Of a DNA stretch of 64,000 nucleotides, positions 8,354 to 16,561 are shown in pieces. This DNA is from an uncultured Spartobacteria bacterium (GTDB lineage: Bacteria > Verrucomicrobiota > Verrucomicrobiia > Chthoniobacterales > Chthoniobacteraceae). The position numbers and the translations under genes are program-made. Where the stretch lies: contig CAIRYQ010000030.1 of assembly GCA_903882875.1 (NCBI GenBank), positions 1 to 64,000 on the forward strand, read 5' to 3'. A model generated the notes under the pieces. The model did no database searches. It was not told the DNA's origin and worked only from the letters and a program-made list of their open reading frames with translations. The first letter of the stretch is position 1. Each line of letters begins with the position of its first letter.

Positions 8354-8971
8354 CTACGGCACGAATACGAGATACACCGCGACGCACACGCCCGCGCACA
8401 CCACGAGCGCGGCGATCCCTAGCGGACGCCACTTTGGCACGAGCAGCCACAGCACGAGGCCGGTGAACGAACTCAGCAGCAGCAGGATCGCCGTCGCATC
8501 AATCACGAGCCGCCACGCAGGGCCCGCCTCGGTGCCGCGGTGAAGCTCGACGAAGCGCCCTGCAAAACCGTGCGTCTCGATGCTCACCTCCGCGTGCCCG
8601 TCGGCGCGCGCGATCGTCGCCTCGGTGCGGCGGCCCGGTGATTTGAAAACGAGCGCCAGATCGTCGTCGCGCACGTCGAACGAATCGAGCGCGCCCGTCG
8701 CGCCGAAATCCTTCCGCAGCTTCTCGACGATCCCGAACTTGTCCGGCTCGCCAGACTTGCCGGATTCATCCGGCTTGCCGAGCAGCGCCACGGGCACCGT
8801 GCCCTCGTTCTTTTTCACGCGCGGCTCCGCATAGCCGAACCATTCCTCGTGGTTCAGCATGAGGCCCGTGATCGAAAAAAACACGACCGCCAGCAGGCCG
8901 AGCATCGAGAGGTAAATGTGGAGGAGACGCGACCACTTTTTGAAAAGCAGCCGGAAGTGATGCGATGTCAT
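8354..8971 (-). CDS. PepSY-associated TM helix protein, electron-transfer partner of ApbE protein
   Basis: The start is set at 8971 (MTSHHFRLLFKKWSRLLH), giving 205 residues. A TM helix with the family signature follows (SRLLHIYLSMLGLLAVVFFSITGLMLNHEEWF). After it come a periplasmic PepSY-like domain and a pair of C-terminal TM segments. The conserved His residues near the helix ends could bind heme or sense metals, as proposed for related PepSY membrane proteins. It lies directly after the ApbE gene (about 2 bp) and must be co-transcribed with it. Such pairs are associated with flavin-based electron flow across the membrane. Confidence 0.75.
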   Translation of the reverse strand: MTSHHFRLLFKKWSRLLHIYLSMLGLLAVVFFSITGLMLNHEEWFGYAEPRVKKNEGTVPVALLGKPDESGKSGEPDKFGIVEKLRKDFGATGALDSFDVRDDDLALVFKSPGRRTEATIARADGHAEVSIETHGFAGRFVELHRGTEAGPAWRLVIDATAILLLLSSFTGLVLWLLVPKWRPLGIAALVVCAGVCVAVYLVFVP

Positions 8972-8973
8972 GA

Positions 8974-10476
8974 TTATTGCACCGGCGGCCCGAACGTAAT
9001 CAGGCCCTCGCTGAATTCCGCCGACGCGGCGATCTTCCCCTGCGCCGCAGCCTTTGCACACGCGATCGTGCCCCGCTCGATGCAATACGTCCCGTGCTCG
9101 CGGTTCACCTCGAGCACGACGGTGTAAGTGCCCGGCGGCAGGGGCGCACCCTTGTCATCCATGCCGTCCCACGCGACGCGGTGCGAACCGGCGGAGCGTG
9201 TCGCGCGTGTGATCGTCGAGGCCCAAGCCGGGTCCGCACTCGCGATCTTCCACCATTCGCGGAGATCGGGCAGATACTTCCGCGCGTTGCCCCACACGGC
9301 GACCGTACGAACGCGTTTGCCCTCGGCATCTTCGATCCACACGGCGACATAAGGCCGTTTCACACGCTTCCCGCCACCGCCCGCAGTCGGTGTCTTGAGC
9401 GTGAGCGAGAGCGTGACTTGGAATCCCTTCGGCCACGCGCCACCCGTCGCAGCCGGTGTGGCCGGCGTCGTTCCTGGAAGCACGGCCGCGGCCGGTGGAC
9501 GATCTTCGAGCGGTGCAAAATTCGCCGTGCGAAGCTGGCGTCCGTCCGCAGCAACGATGAGACACGCGACACCGGGAATCGTCTTTGCAAACGCGAGCCC
9601 CTCGTCCGGCTTCAGCACGCAGAGCGTCGTCGCAAGCGCATTCGCCACGGCGTTGCTCGATGCGACGACCGTCGCGCTCGCCGTGCCCGCCGCCGGCATC
9701 CCCGTGCGCGGATCGAAAATGTGCGAGTAGCGCCGCCCGCCGATCGTGTAGCCGCGCTCGTATGCGGCGCTCGTGGAGATCGCGAGATTCCTGAGGTTCA
9801 CCTCCGTGAGCGGCGGCGAATTGTCCGCGCTGCTCTTCGGATCGGCGACGCCGATCTTCCACACGCGCCCGCCTGCAAAAATGTCGCCGCCGATATTCAG
9901 CAGAAAACCTTGCGGCGCCTTCGCAGCCGCAACCGCCGCCGCCTTGCTGATGATGTAGCCCTTGCCGAGCGAGTCCACATTCAGCGGCTGCGCCGTCGTG
10001 CGCGTCACCGTTTTCGCAGCGGCATCGAGCTTCCACGCCGGCACGCGCAGCGTCGCAACCGTGCGCTGGAGCACCGTCGCATCCGGCAGCGTGCCCGCCT
10101 TCTCCGCCGCACGCCACACGCCGATCAGATCGCCGAGATGCCCGTTGTACGCGCCGCCGGATTTCGCGTTCCACCAGTCGTAGCCGGCGAGCACCTCGAT
10201 TAATTCCTGCGAGGCCGGCACCGTGCCCGTGGCCGCGTTCAGCCTGCTGATTTCACTCGCAGGATCGTACGTGCTCAGGATTTTCCGCATCCGCTCGATC
10301 TCCGCGAGCACCGCCGCCTCCACTGCCGCCGCCTGCTGCGCGTCGGCGGCTACAATCTTCAGATCGAGCGAAGTGCCGAGCACGCCCTCGTGATGAAAGG
10401 AAAATTCGCCCGGCTCCGCGGCGCGGAGGTTCGGCGGCAGGACGAGCGCGCAAAGCAGGAGGAACGCTTTCAGCAT
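8974..10476 (-). CDS. apbE: FAD:protein FMN transferase (ApbE) fused to a DUF2271 domain
   Basis: This 500-residue protein has a signal peptide (MLKAFLLLCALVLPPNLRA). Residues about 25-320 are an ApbE domain, with MGTSLDLKI-like start (GVLGTSLDLKIV), STYDPASEISRLN, VDSLGKGYI, LLNIGGDI and the metal-site SHIFDPRTG. ApbE attaches FMN to Thr/Ser of extracytoplasmic target proteins. A Pro/Ala-rich linker joins it to a C-terminal DUF2271 domain (about 355-500, with PYVAVWIEDAEG, DGMDDKG and YTVVLEVNREHGTY). DUF2271 is often found beside ApbE and PepSY proteins and may be the flavinylated or partner module; here it is fused. The PepSY membrane protein follows at once. Divergent from the MFS gene. 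Confidence 0.88.
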   Translation of the reverse strand: MLKAFLLLCALVLPPNLRAAEPGEFSFHHEGVLGTSLDLKIVAADAQQAAAVEAAVLAEIERMRKILSTYDPASEISRLNAATGTVPASQELIEVLAGYDWWNAKSGGAYNGHLGDLIGVWRAAEKAGTLPDATVLQRTVATLRVPAWKLDAAAKTVTRTTAQPLNVDSLGKGYIISKAAAVAAAKAPQGFLLNIGGDIFAGGRVWKIGVADPKSSADNSPPLTEVNLRNLAISTSAAYERGYTIGGRRYSHIFDPRTGMPAAGTASATVVASSNAVANALATTLCVLKPDEGLAFAKTIPGVACLIVAADGRQLRTANFAPLEDRPPAAAVLPGTTPATPAATGGAWPKGFQVTLSLTLKTPTAGGGGKRVKRPYVAVWIEDAEGKRVRTVAVWGNARKYLPDLREWWKIASADPAWASTITRATRSAGSHRVAWDGMDDKGAPLPPGTYTVVLEVNREHGTYCIERGTIACAKAAAQGKIAASAEFSEGLITFGPPVQ

Positions 10477-10582
10477 GGCGAGATGTCCTACTTTGTGTGC
10501 GGGGGAATTTCAAACTCTGATTCTCGCCAAGGCTGGCGCACCGCCACACGCAGCTTGCCCATCGCCACGTCGCGGCCATTGA

Positions 10583-11884
10583 ATGCGCGCGATGCCCGAC
10601 TCCCCACGGCCCACGAACATCCGCAGCCGCATCATCGGCGTCACGATGCTCGTCGCGTTCATCATGTATCTCGACCGCGTCTGCATGGCCGAGATCGTGA
10701 AGTCGGCCTCGTTCGCAGGGGACCTGGCGCTCGGCGAAAAGGAGACCGGCCGAATCCTCAGCGCGTTCTTTTTTGCGTACGCCCTCCTGCAAGTCCCCGC
10801 TGGCTGGGCAAGCGACCGCTTCGGCGCGCGCTCCACGCTCACGATCTACATCGTGCTGTGGTCGCTCTTCACGATCGCGACCGGCCTCGCCGTCGGCTTC
10901 GCCACCCTGCTCGCCGCACGGCTGCTGTGCGGGATGGCCGAGGCCGGCGCGTATCCCACGGCAATGGCGATGGTGCGAAAATGGATCCCGCTCGCGGGCC
11001 GCGCACGCGCGAGCGGAATGGTCGCGCTCGGCGGTCGCATCGGCGGCACGCTCGCGCCGTTCCTCACGATCTGGATGGTCGTCCACATGGGCGGCTGGCG
11101 TACTTCGCTGTGGATTGACGGCACCGCGGGCCTGCTCATCGCATTCCTCTTTTGGAAAATCGTGCGCTCCGATCCGCAGTCGCACCCCGGCGTGAACGCC
11201 GCCGAACTCGCGCTGATCGGCCGGCCCAAAATCGAGCCGCCCCTCACCGGGCGCGAACTCGGACACGCGCTGAAAAATTTCTCGAAGAGCGCAAGCCTGT
11301 GGTGCAATTCAGCCTATCAGGTGTTCGTGAACATCGGCTGGAGCTTCCTCATCACATGGCTGCCGACCTATCTCAAAAATGAGCACCACGTCGGCGAGAT
11401 CGAAGGCGGCAGAATGGTCACCTGCGTGCTTGCGCTCGGCATGGCGGGCCAGTTCGCCGGCGGCTGGTATTGCGACTGGGCCACGCGACGGCTCGGGCTG
11501 CGCGCGGGCCGCGTGCTGCCGGTCGCGAGCGCCATGCTCGTGGCCGCGATCGCATACGCTTGCGCGCCTTTCACCGGCTCCGTGTGGCTCTTCATCGCGT
11601 GCTGCGCCGCCGTCTCCTTCTGCACCGATCTCGCGAATCCCGCGATGTGGGCCTTCATGGGCGACGTGGGCGGACGCGCCACCGCCGCCGCGGGCGGCTG
11701 GGGCAACATGTGGGGCAATCTCGGCGCGAGCGCCGGCGCGCTGCTCTTCCCGTGGCTGAAGGCGCACGGCGGCGGCGACGGAAAGTATTTCGTCTTCTTC
11801 ACCCTCGCCACCGCGATGCTCCTCGCCGGCCTCGTCGTCCTCCCGATGAATGCGACGAAGAAGCTCCTGCCAAACGAAAGGTGA
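10583..11884 (+). CDS. MFS transporter, anion:cation symporter-like (ACS family)
   Basis: This 433-residue protein has about 12 hydrophobic segments. The loop-2 signature between TM2 and TM3 is present in GWASDRFGARS, and the matching motif in the second half is WYCDWATRRLGLRAGR. MYLDRVCM near the first helix and the 'GAYPTAMAMVRKWIP' segment are typical of ACS-family organic anion transporters (hexuronate, tartrate and similar). The probable substrate is an organic acid, but none of the neighbouring genes confirms one. It is divergent from apbE, with about 106 bp between the starts. Confidence 0.85.
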   Translation: MRAMPDSPRPTNIRSRIIGVTMLVAFIMYLDRVCMAEIVKSASFAGDLALGEKETGRILSAFFFAYALLQVPAGWASDRFGARSTLTIYIVLWSLFTIATGLAVGFATLLAARLLCGMAEAGAYPTAMAMVRKWIPLAGRARASGMVALGGRIGGTLAPFLTIWMVVHMGGWRTSLWIDGTAGLLIAFLFWKIVRSDPQSHPGVNAAELALIGRPKIEPPLTGRELGHALKNFSKSASLWCNSAYQVFVNIGWSFLITWLPTYLKNEHHVGEIEGGRMVTCVLALGMAGQFAGGWYCDWATRRLGLRAGRVLPVASAMLVAAIAYACAPFTGSVWLFIACCAAVSFCTDLANPAMWAFMGDVGGRATAAAGGWGNMWGNLGASAGALLFPWLKAHGGGDGKYFVFFTLATAMLLAGLVVLPMNATKKLLPNER

Positions 11885-12094
11885 CGACACCCGCAGCGGC
11901 CTCTCCACCGCTCCACATTCTTCATACCGTTTTCCGCAACTGCCGCGCTTCCACAACACATCGCCATGACGATGCCATATCCGCCGTGGAATGCAGACGC
12001 TCATGCACCACCTGCTTACTGAATTCTGTTCCGCATGATCAAAAGCCGTGCGGCGTTCCTTGCTGTGCCCTGCGGCTTTGCTACGGTCGCCCGG

Positions 12095-12976
12095 ATGTCC
12101 CCGCTCGTCCGAATCGCCGCCGGTTTGTGCCTTTCCTGCACCGCTGCCATCGCGGGCACTGCCGCCAAACCCGACGAAGACAAGACCGCCCGCGACATCT
12201 TTTCCTACGACACGAGCTACACCGGCGGCGGCAGCCTGAAGAACAACGCCACGGGCCGCGGCGACTCGCACTACACCGACTTCACCTACGACCACCGCTT
12301 CCCCGTTTCCGGGAAATGGTATTTCCGCACCGGCTTCGAATACGAGCGATTCGACTTCGGCGGCTCGCAGGCCGGCCTGCCGAACCACCTCCAGGCAGCC
12401 TTCGCCCACCTCGCGCTCGAATACATCGTGCAGGATCACGCCGGCGCAGGCATCAGCATCGAGCCCGGCTTCTATTTTCAAAACCGCGTCGGCATCGAAT
12501 CATTCGACGTGCCGTGGCGCCTCTGGATCAGCTTCCCGTTGAAAAAGGACAGGCTCTTCGGCGTCCTCGGCGTCGGCGGTGCGCTCTACCAGGATCCCGT
12601 CGTTGCACCCGGCGGCGGCATCATCTGGCTCATCAGCGAAAAGGTCCGCCTCGAAGGCGTCATCCCAAAGCCCGCGCTCGTCGTGGACCTCTCGGACGAC
12701 TGGGAACTCCGCATCCACGGGGAGCTGCTCTTCGAGAGCTTCCGCACCGACGACGTCATCCGCCCCTCCCGCGCCCTGAACCTCCACAATGCCGTCGTCG
12801 AATACAGCGAATACCGCGCCGGCGTGCAGCTCACCTGCAACCGATGGAAGCCCTTCGCCATCACCCTCGGCGGAGGCTACTCCTTCGAGCGTGAATTCCA
12901 CTTCTTCCGCGCAAACCAGCGCCAGACCATCGGCGGTGCGCGGTATGCGAAAGTGGGCGTCGAGGCGAAGTTTTAG
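12095..12976 (+). CDS. DUF6268-like outer-membrane beta-barrel protein
   Basis: I chose the ATG at 12095 because it begins directly with a signal peptide (MSPLVRIAAGLCLSCTAAIAG), giving 293 residues. The mature part is a series of amphipathic beta strands with alternating aromatic residues (YTDFTYDHRFPVSGKWYF, FEYERFDFG, FRTDDVIRPSRAL) and ends in a C-terminal strand closing with Phe (AKVGVEAKF). That ending is typical of outer-membrane barrels recognised by the BAM complex. The pattern is like the DUF6268 family. No transported substrate can be inferred. The 21-bp repeat array follows. Confidence 0.7.
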   Translation: MSPLVRIAAGLCLSCTAAIAGTAAKPDEDKTARDIFSYDTSYTGGGSLKNNATGRGDSHYTDFTYDHRFPVSGKWYFRTGFEYERFDFGGSQAGLPNHLQAAFAHLALEYIVQDHAGAGISIEPGFYFQNRVGIESFDVPWRLWISFPLKKDRLFGVLGVGGALYQDPVVAPGGGIIWLISEKVRLEGVIPKPALVVDLSDDWELRIHGELLFESFRTDDVIRPSRALNLHNAVVEYSEYRAGVQLTCNRWKPFAITLGGGYSFEREFHFFRANQRQTIGGARYAKVGVEAKF

Positions 12977-13093
12977 GCCGGGATGGGCAGGATCAGGGAT
13001 CAGAAAAGGCCTCACGCACCGCTCATCCGCGCGACCCAAGTTCTCACGACATCGAACCCATGATACCCGGCTTTGGGCAGGCATGAGGGACGA

Positions 13094-13429
13094 TTTTCCC
13101 GCTGCCACGCAGCCTTTTCCCGACATAGGTTTGACTCTTCCTCGTACAGGGGAAGCTCTTCCCGGTACGGGCCAGGCTTTCCGAGACCTGGTTTTGCCTC
13201 TTCCCCATATGGTTTTGTCCTTTCCCTGTACAGGGAAGCCTCTTCCCTACCTAGCTCACGCTCAAACCACCCAGTTTTGCCGCTTCCCTGTACGGGGAAA
13301 ACATTTCCCCATATCGCTTTTCCCCTTCCCCGTACCTGCCAGCCCCTTCCATGTACGGGGAAATCTCTTCCCTGTACGTGGAAATGTTTTCCCTGTACAT
13401 GGAAGGCCTTTCCCCGTACGGAAAAAAGC
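13094..13429. repeat. 21-bp tandem array, 16 units in exact register
   Basis: Sixteen consecutive 21-bp units run without a single base of slippage. Eleven or so carry a TTCC-n-GTAC core or a close variant (for example TTCCCTGTACAGGGAA and TTCCCCGTACGGGGAA), which is itself a palindrome. Others keep only the TTCCCC start or an ATAT centre. The unit length is a multiple of three and stop codons are rare, so several frames stay open across the array and spell heptapeptide repeats such as FPVRGKH. I consider these frames non-coding. It lies between the barrel gene and the broken methyltransferase. A second, different 21-bp array is at 56048-56194. Confidence 0.9.
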
Positions 13430-13508
13430 TCCCAAAATCCTGAAAAGCTGGGTTTCGGCACACATCCGCCTTGCGATCTCCCATGCGCCTGCGGCAGCGT
13501 CCCCGCCC

Positions 13509-14018
13509 ATGCCTCCGGCAAAACCCTCCGCACTCGTGGATACTCGCGTCATCTACTGCGGGGACAATCTGGAACAGCTCCAAAAGCTCCCCGCCGCCTG
13601 CGTGGACCTCATCTACATCGTCCCGCCGTTCAACTCGCACCGCAACTACGAGGGTCCGGGCCGGACTGGCATCATCTGGGGCGAGATGAAGGAGAAGCGC
13701 AGCTTCGAGGACCGGCGCGAGAGCATCCTTGAAACTAGCCCAGCGCTTCAGCGCTGGGAATCGCGTCCAATTTACCCGATGCCAGTCCCGTCAGGGACGG
13801 AAGATTTCTGCCGTCCCTTGCGGGACTCACGCCTTGGTTTCACCCGTCACCCAGCGCTGAAGCGCTGGGCTATTGTCGGGGAAGGAATGCGCCCGCGCTG
13901 CGTGGAGATGGCCCGCGTGCTCAAGAAGACCGGCAATTCCTACTACCACTGCGACTGGCACGCCTCGCATTACTTTTCCTTGACTGGCACCGATAGATGT
14001 AATTGCAAATATGAGTGA
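13509..14018 (+). pseudogene. N-terminal remnant of a second DNA methyltransferase, inactivated (locus 2)
   Basis: From the ATG at 13509 the frame reads VIYCGDNLEQLQKLP, then LIYIVPPFNSHRNYE. Relatives have Asp-Pro-Pro-Phe here; the Asp is Val38, so the catalytic motif IV is destroyed. WGEMKEKRSFEDRRES and MRPRCVEMARVLKKTG follow, and HCDWHASHY is the last recognisable block. Between them an in-frame palindromic repeat (13739-13869) replaces the expected ten or so residues, and a smaller palindrome (13654-13666) is inserted after RNYE. After ASHY the sequence departs from the family and stops at 14018, overlapping the ATG of the next gene. Further pieces of the same methyltransferase appear at 15053-15139 (tentative) and 16562-16657. 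Confidence 0.82.
13739..13869. repeat. Composite palindromic repeat (CAGCGCT family), copies 2 and 3 around an inner inverted repeat
   Basis: Two outer palindromes (CCCAGCGCTTCAGCGCTGGG at 13739-13758 and CCCAGCGCTGAAGCGCTGGG at 13850-13869) flank an imperfect 17-bp inverted repeat, AGTCCCGTCAGGGACGG at 13784-13800 and CCGTCCCTTGCGGGACT at 13811-13827. The right palindrome carries the same CTATTGTC tail as the copy at the window start. The composite is inserted in frame in the methyltransferase remnant. This layout resembles paired REP units (BIME-like) moved by a transposase acting in trans; no such transposase is in the window. Confidence 0.85.
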
Positions 14019-15042
14019 CCCGCGACGCAAACAGGGTGAGGAAACATGGTTTCGCCTCTTAGAGTGGACAAAAGACCAAGCCGCTTCCGAACGTCTGGCC
14101 GCATTGATCCTACACACCGAGAGTTTCCGCTCTATTGACCCAAGCCATCCTCTCGGTGGAAAAGATGGGCTCAAGGATATGGTTTGTGAACACAACGGCA
14201 AACGCTGGGTGGCGGCGGCATATTTTCCTCGTGGTCAGCAAACATTCAAAGACATCGAGAATAAATTCCAAGACGATGTAGCAGGGAGCCATAAAAATAA
14301 CGCTCAAGGATTCATATTTATTACTAACCAAGAATTGCGAATAAAGGAGCGAGAAACACTCAAACTATATGACGCAAGCGTTGAAGTGGAAATATATCAC
14401 TTGGAAAGGTTGAGTTCTATCTTGAATACTCCAGGGTGCTATGGAATACGGCTCGAATTTCTTGATATTGAGATGGAAAAGACGGAGCAAATCGCGTTTT
14501 TCGCCAACTTCCGTTCTTGGTTTCTTGAGCGGTTTGATCAGCAGCGTGAGCAATTACGTGAACAATTAGACAGAATCGAAGCAAGCCTAGTTCAGAACGG
14601 CCTAGTAGGAGGGGCACCGATGGATGCATTGCTGCAATCTCAAAGTTTGCTTGATTCAATAGCGCACCCGAGTTTGAGCATGTTTGGCAGCAGCGGCTTG
14701 CTGCCTTATGGGTTAACTACTGAACTTCCCCTCGCGCTTCAAAATCTAAAAGAACTCGAGGAGACATTCCTTCGTCTTACTAGCTTGTTTGGATTTACCG
14801 GACAATTGCCGTATGCGATGAGTGGCGATCTCGCCTTGGCGCTGCAAAATTTGAAGGAATTCGAGGAGACGCTCCAACGCGCCAGTAACTTGCTTTTGGC
14901 AATTTCTCCATTTGGAGGCTTACCGAATTCGGTTCAGAACAACCTTGACGCGTTGCTTCAATATGAAGGTGCCCTCGATCGTATTCTTGCAAAACAAAAT
15001 TTGATTCAACTACCTTCTGTTTCGGAGGGTGGAGAAATGTAA
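14011..15042 (+). CDS. Lower-GC accessory protein with GGKDG-type N-terminal domain and internal repeats; possible defence protein
   Basis: This 343-residue protein has clearly lower GC and different codon use from its neighbours. Residues about 8-145 form a conserved-looking domain with GGKDGLKD (Asp56), GKRWVAAAYFPRGQ, FKDIENKFQDD and GFIFITNQEL. The layout recalls the N-terminal, possibly PD-(D/E)XK-like, domain of several accessory proteins, though no clear ExK is seen. A coiled-coil stretch follows (about 170-195, QQREQLREQLDRIE). About three degenerate repeats of roughly 45 residues come last, sharing LPYxxxxxLxLALQNLKExEET. The ATG overlaps the stop of the methyltransferase remnant in the same ATGAGTGA arrangement as locus 1. 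Function unknown; a defence role is inferred from placement. Confidence 0.7.
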   Translation: MSDPRRKQGEETWFRLLEWTKDQAASERLAALILHTESFRSIDPSHPLGGKDGLKDMVCEHNGKRWVAAAYFPRGQQTFKDIENKFQDDVAGSHKNNAQGFIFITNQELRIKERETLKLYDASVEVEIYHLERLSSILNTPGCYGIRLEFLDIEMEKTEQIAFFANFRSWFLERFDQQREQLREQLDRIEASLVQNGLVGGAPMDALLQSQSLLDSIAHPSLSMFGSSGLLPYGLTTELPLALQNLKELEETFLRLTSLFGFTGQLPYAMSGDLALALQNLKEFEETLQRASNLLLAISPFGGLPNSVQNNLDALLQYEGALDRILAKQNLIQLPSVSEGGEM

Positions 15043-15052
15043 CAAGCAATGT

Positions 15053-15139
15053 CTCCGAGACGTCATCGCGCTCGACGGGCGCAGCTTCTCCGTCTCCGCT
15101 CTGACCGTCCACGGTGCGCCGGGCGCAAAAGGCGAATTC
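15053..15139 (+). pseudogene. Tentative middle fragment of the locus 2 methyltransferase
   Basis: Immediately after the stop of the 14011 gene, GC rises again and one frame reads LRDVIALDGRSFSVSALTV and then a GEF tripeptide. Methyltransferases of the HCDWHASHY class have a 'GIDGRIFPVSA' block at the corresponding point (from memory), so this could be where the gene resumes. The similarity is short and the assignment is weak. Between 15140 and 15218 nothing recognisable is seen. Confidence 0.35.
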
Positions 15140-15218
15140 GGAACAGCAAAGGCGGGATTGCGGCATTTTCGTCGCTTGCGGCTGGGCCGTCCCCCTGCGA
15201 TTGAACTCCCGGAAGTCC

Positions 15219-16529
15219 ATGGAAACATCGCTGCCAAAAACGGGGAATCACGACGGCTTTCCGGGTTTTGACGGGGTGCGCTGGCTGGCGGCTTGGGCGG
15301 TTGTCTTTTCCCATTCCTATTCGATCGCGACTGACTCAAAGGTATTGGACCCGCTCACCAGCCTCCTCGGGGACGGCAATAGCTTCGGTAATTACGCGGT
15401 CCGCGTCTTTTTCATCCTCAGCGGCTTTCTCCTCATGCGCAGCTTGGATCATGAGAAGAGTGATCCGCTGCGTTTCCTTGCCAACCGTATCCTGCGAATT
15501 GTCCCGGGCTTTTGCTTTGCGATCATTGTCACGATCCTTGTCCTCGGGCCCTTTCTCTCCGGCCTCAACCTAAAGGAGTTACTCCTTTCCGACGATGCCT
15601 GGAGTTCCATCTATTGGTCCATCGCCGGCTTGGGCGATTTCAGCTCGCTCCCGGCGCACGCTTCCCGCTATCCAAGTCTCGCAGGCTTTGTCAATGGGTC
15701 ACTGTGGTCCATTCCCTATGAAGTGGTCTGCTATCTCTTTCTGCTCTCGCTGCACATGCTCCTGCGCAATGCGAAGACAGTGGGGATCGTGGCCACCATA
15801 GCCAGTCTCATTGCCGTGCTCGGTCCGCGGATGGGCTGGGCCACTGCGGATATGGACGAGGGTGCCCATCTGTTCCAGCTCCCGGCCATGATGCTCGATA
15901 CGACCCTCCCTTATTTCTGTGGGGGCGTCGCCTTTCATTCGATTCACAAGCGCTGGCCCTATTCCCAAAAAATCCTGGCCCTCTCCGCTCTCGTCCTTTT
16001 GGTCTCGGGATTCTTTCGACGCCAAGTCGAGTTCTTTGCCTTTTGCGGGCCCGCCTTGATTGTCTGGATTGGTCGCTGGGCCTGGATTTCGAGGCCCATG
16101 CGCAAGACCGGTGATGTCTCATACGGGATCTATCTTTTTGGCTGGCCGGTCGCTCTCGTCGCCGCGCTCAAGATCAAGGTTGCCAGCCCGCTCCTGGTTT
16201 TCCTTGCCAGCGTTCCTTTCGTTTTGCTCTTCGCCTATCTGATGCGCCGCTGGGTGGAGAAGCCCGTGAGCGATCGGCTCAAGCCCGCCTTATTGCGGCG
16301 GATCCCACGCTTCGCCACATTTCGCACGCCTGCCTCCAGTCTCTCCGGCCTCCAGCATTGGATTCACCGGCTGGCCTATTGGGGATTCTTCCTCGGTCTC
16401 GCCCGCTTCGTCTTATACCCATGGCCCGGCAGCGCCAATTGGTTTGGCGATCAGGTCTATCAGCTCGGGGGCCTCGCGTGCCTCGTCGCTCTCACTCTCC
16501 GCGTTGGCCAGCGGCAAAAACCAGTGTGA
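15219..16529 (+). CDS. Acyltransferase 3 family membrane protein (OafA-like)
   Basis: The ATG at 15219 gives 436 residues. The N-terminus has the family signature FDGVRWLAAWAVVFSHS, where the Arg and His are the conserved catalytic-site residues of acyltransferase 3 proteins, followed by AVRVFFILSGFLL. About ten hydrophobic segments make up the rest, and 'RRWVEKPVSDR' near the end matches the usual RxxEKP motif. Such enzymes O-acetylate lipopolysaccharide, capsule or other glycans in the membrane. It sits between pieces of the broken methyltransferase, so it was probably a separate later insertion. Its GC is a little lower than that of the chromosome around it. Confidence 0.88.
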   Translation: METSLPKTGNHDGFPGFDGVRWLAAWAVVFSHSYSIATDSKVLDPLTSLLGDGNSFGNYAVRVFFILSGFLLMRSLDHEKSDPLRFLANRILRIVPGFCFAIIVTILVLGPFLSGLNLKELLLSDDAWSSIYWSIAGLGDFSSLPAHASRYPSLAGFVNGSLWSIPYEVVCYLFLLSLHMLLRNAKTVGIVATIASLIAVLGPRMGWATADMDEGAHLFQLPAMMLDTTLPYFCGGVAFHSIHKRWPYSQKILALSALVLLVSGFFRRQVEFFAFCGPALIVWIGRWAWISRPMRKTGDVSYGIYLFGWPVALVAALKIKVASPLLVFLASVPFVLLFAYLMRRWVEKPVSDRLKPALLRRIPRFATFRTPASSLSGLQHWIHRLAYWGFFLGLARFVLYPWPGSANWFGDQVYQLGGLACLVALTLRVGQRQKPV

Positions 16530-16561
16530 GCGAGGCCGGCTGCGGTTTTGCAGCTTCCGGG

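Noticed and set aside
13094-13429. CRISPR array
   Set aside because: Units are 21 bp, contiguous and without spacers, and vary among themselves; no cas genes are near.
12789-13733. Heptapeptide-repeat protein encoded by the 21-bp array
   Set aside because: Several frames on both strands are open only because the unit is a multiple of three and stop-poor. There is no start context or signal of its own, and the upstream part of the frame lies inside another gene.
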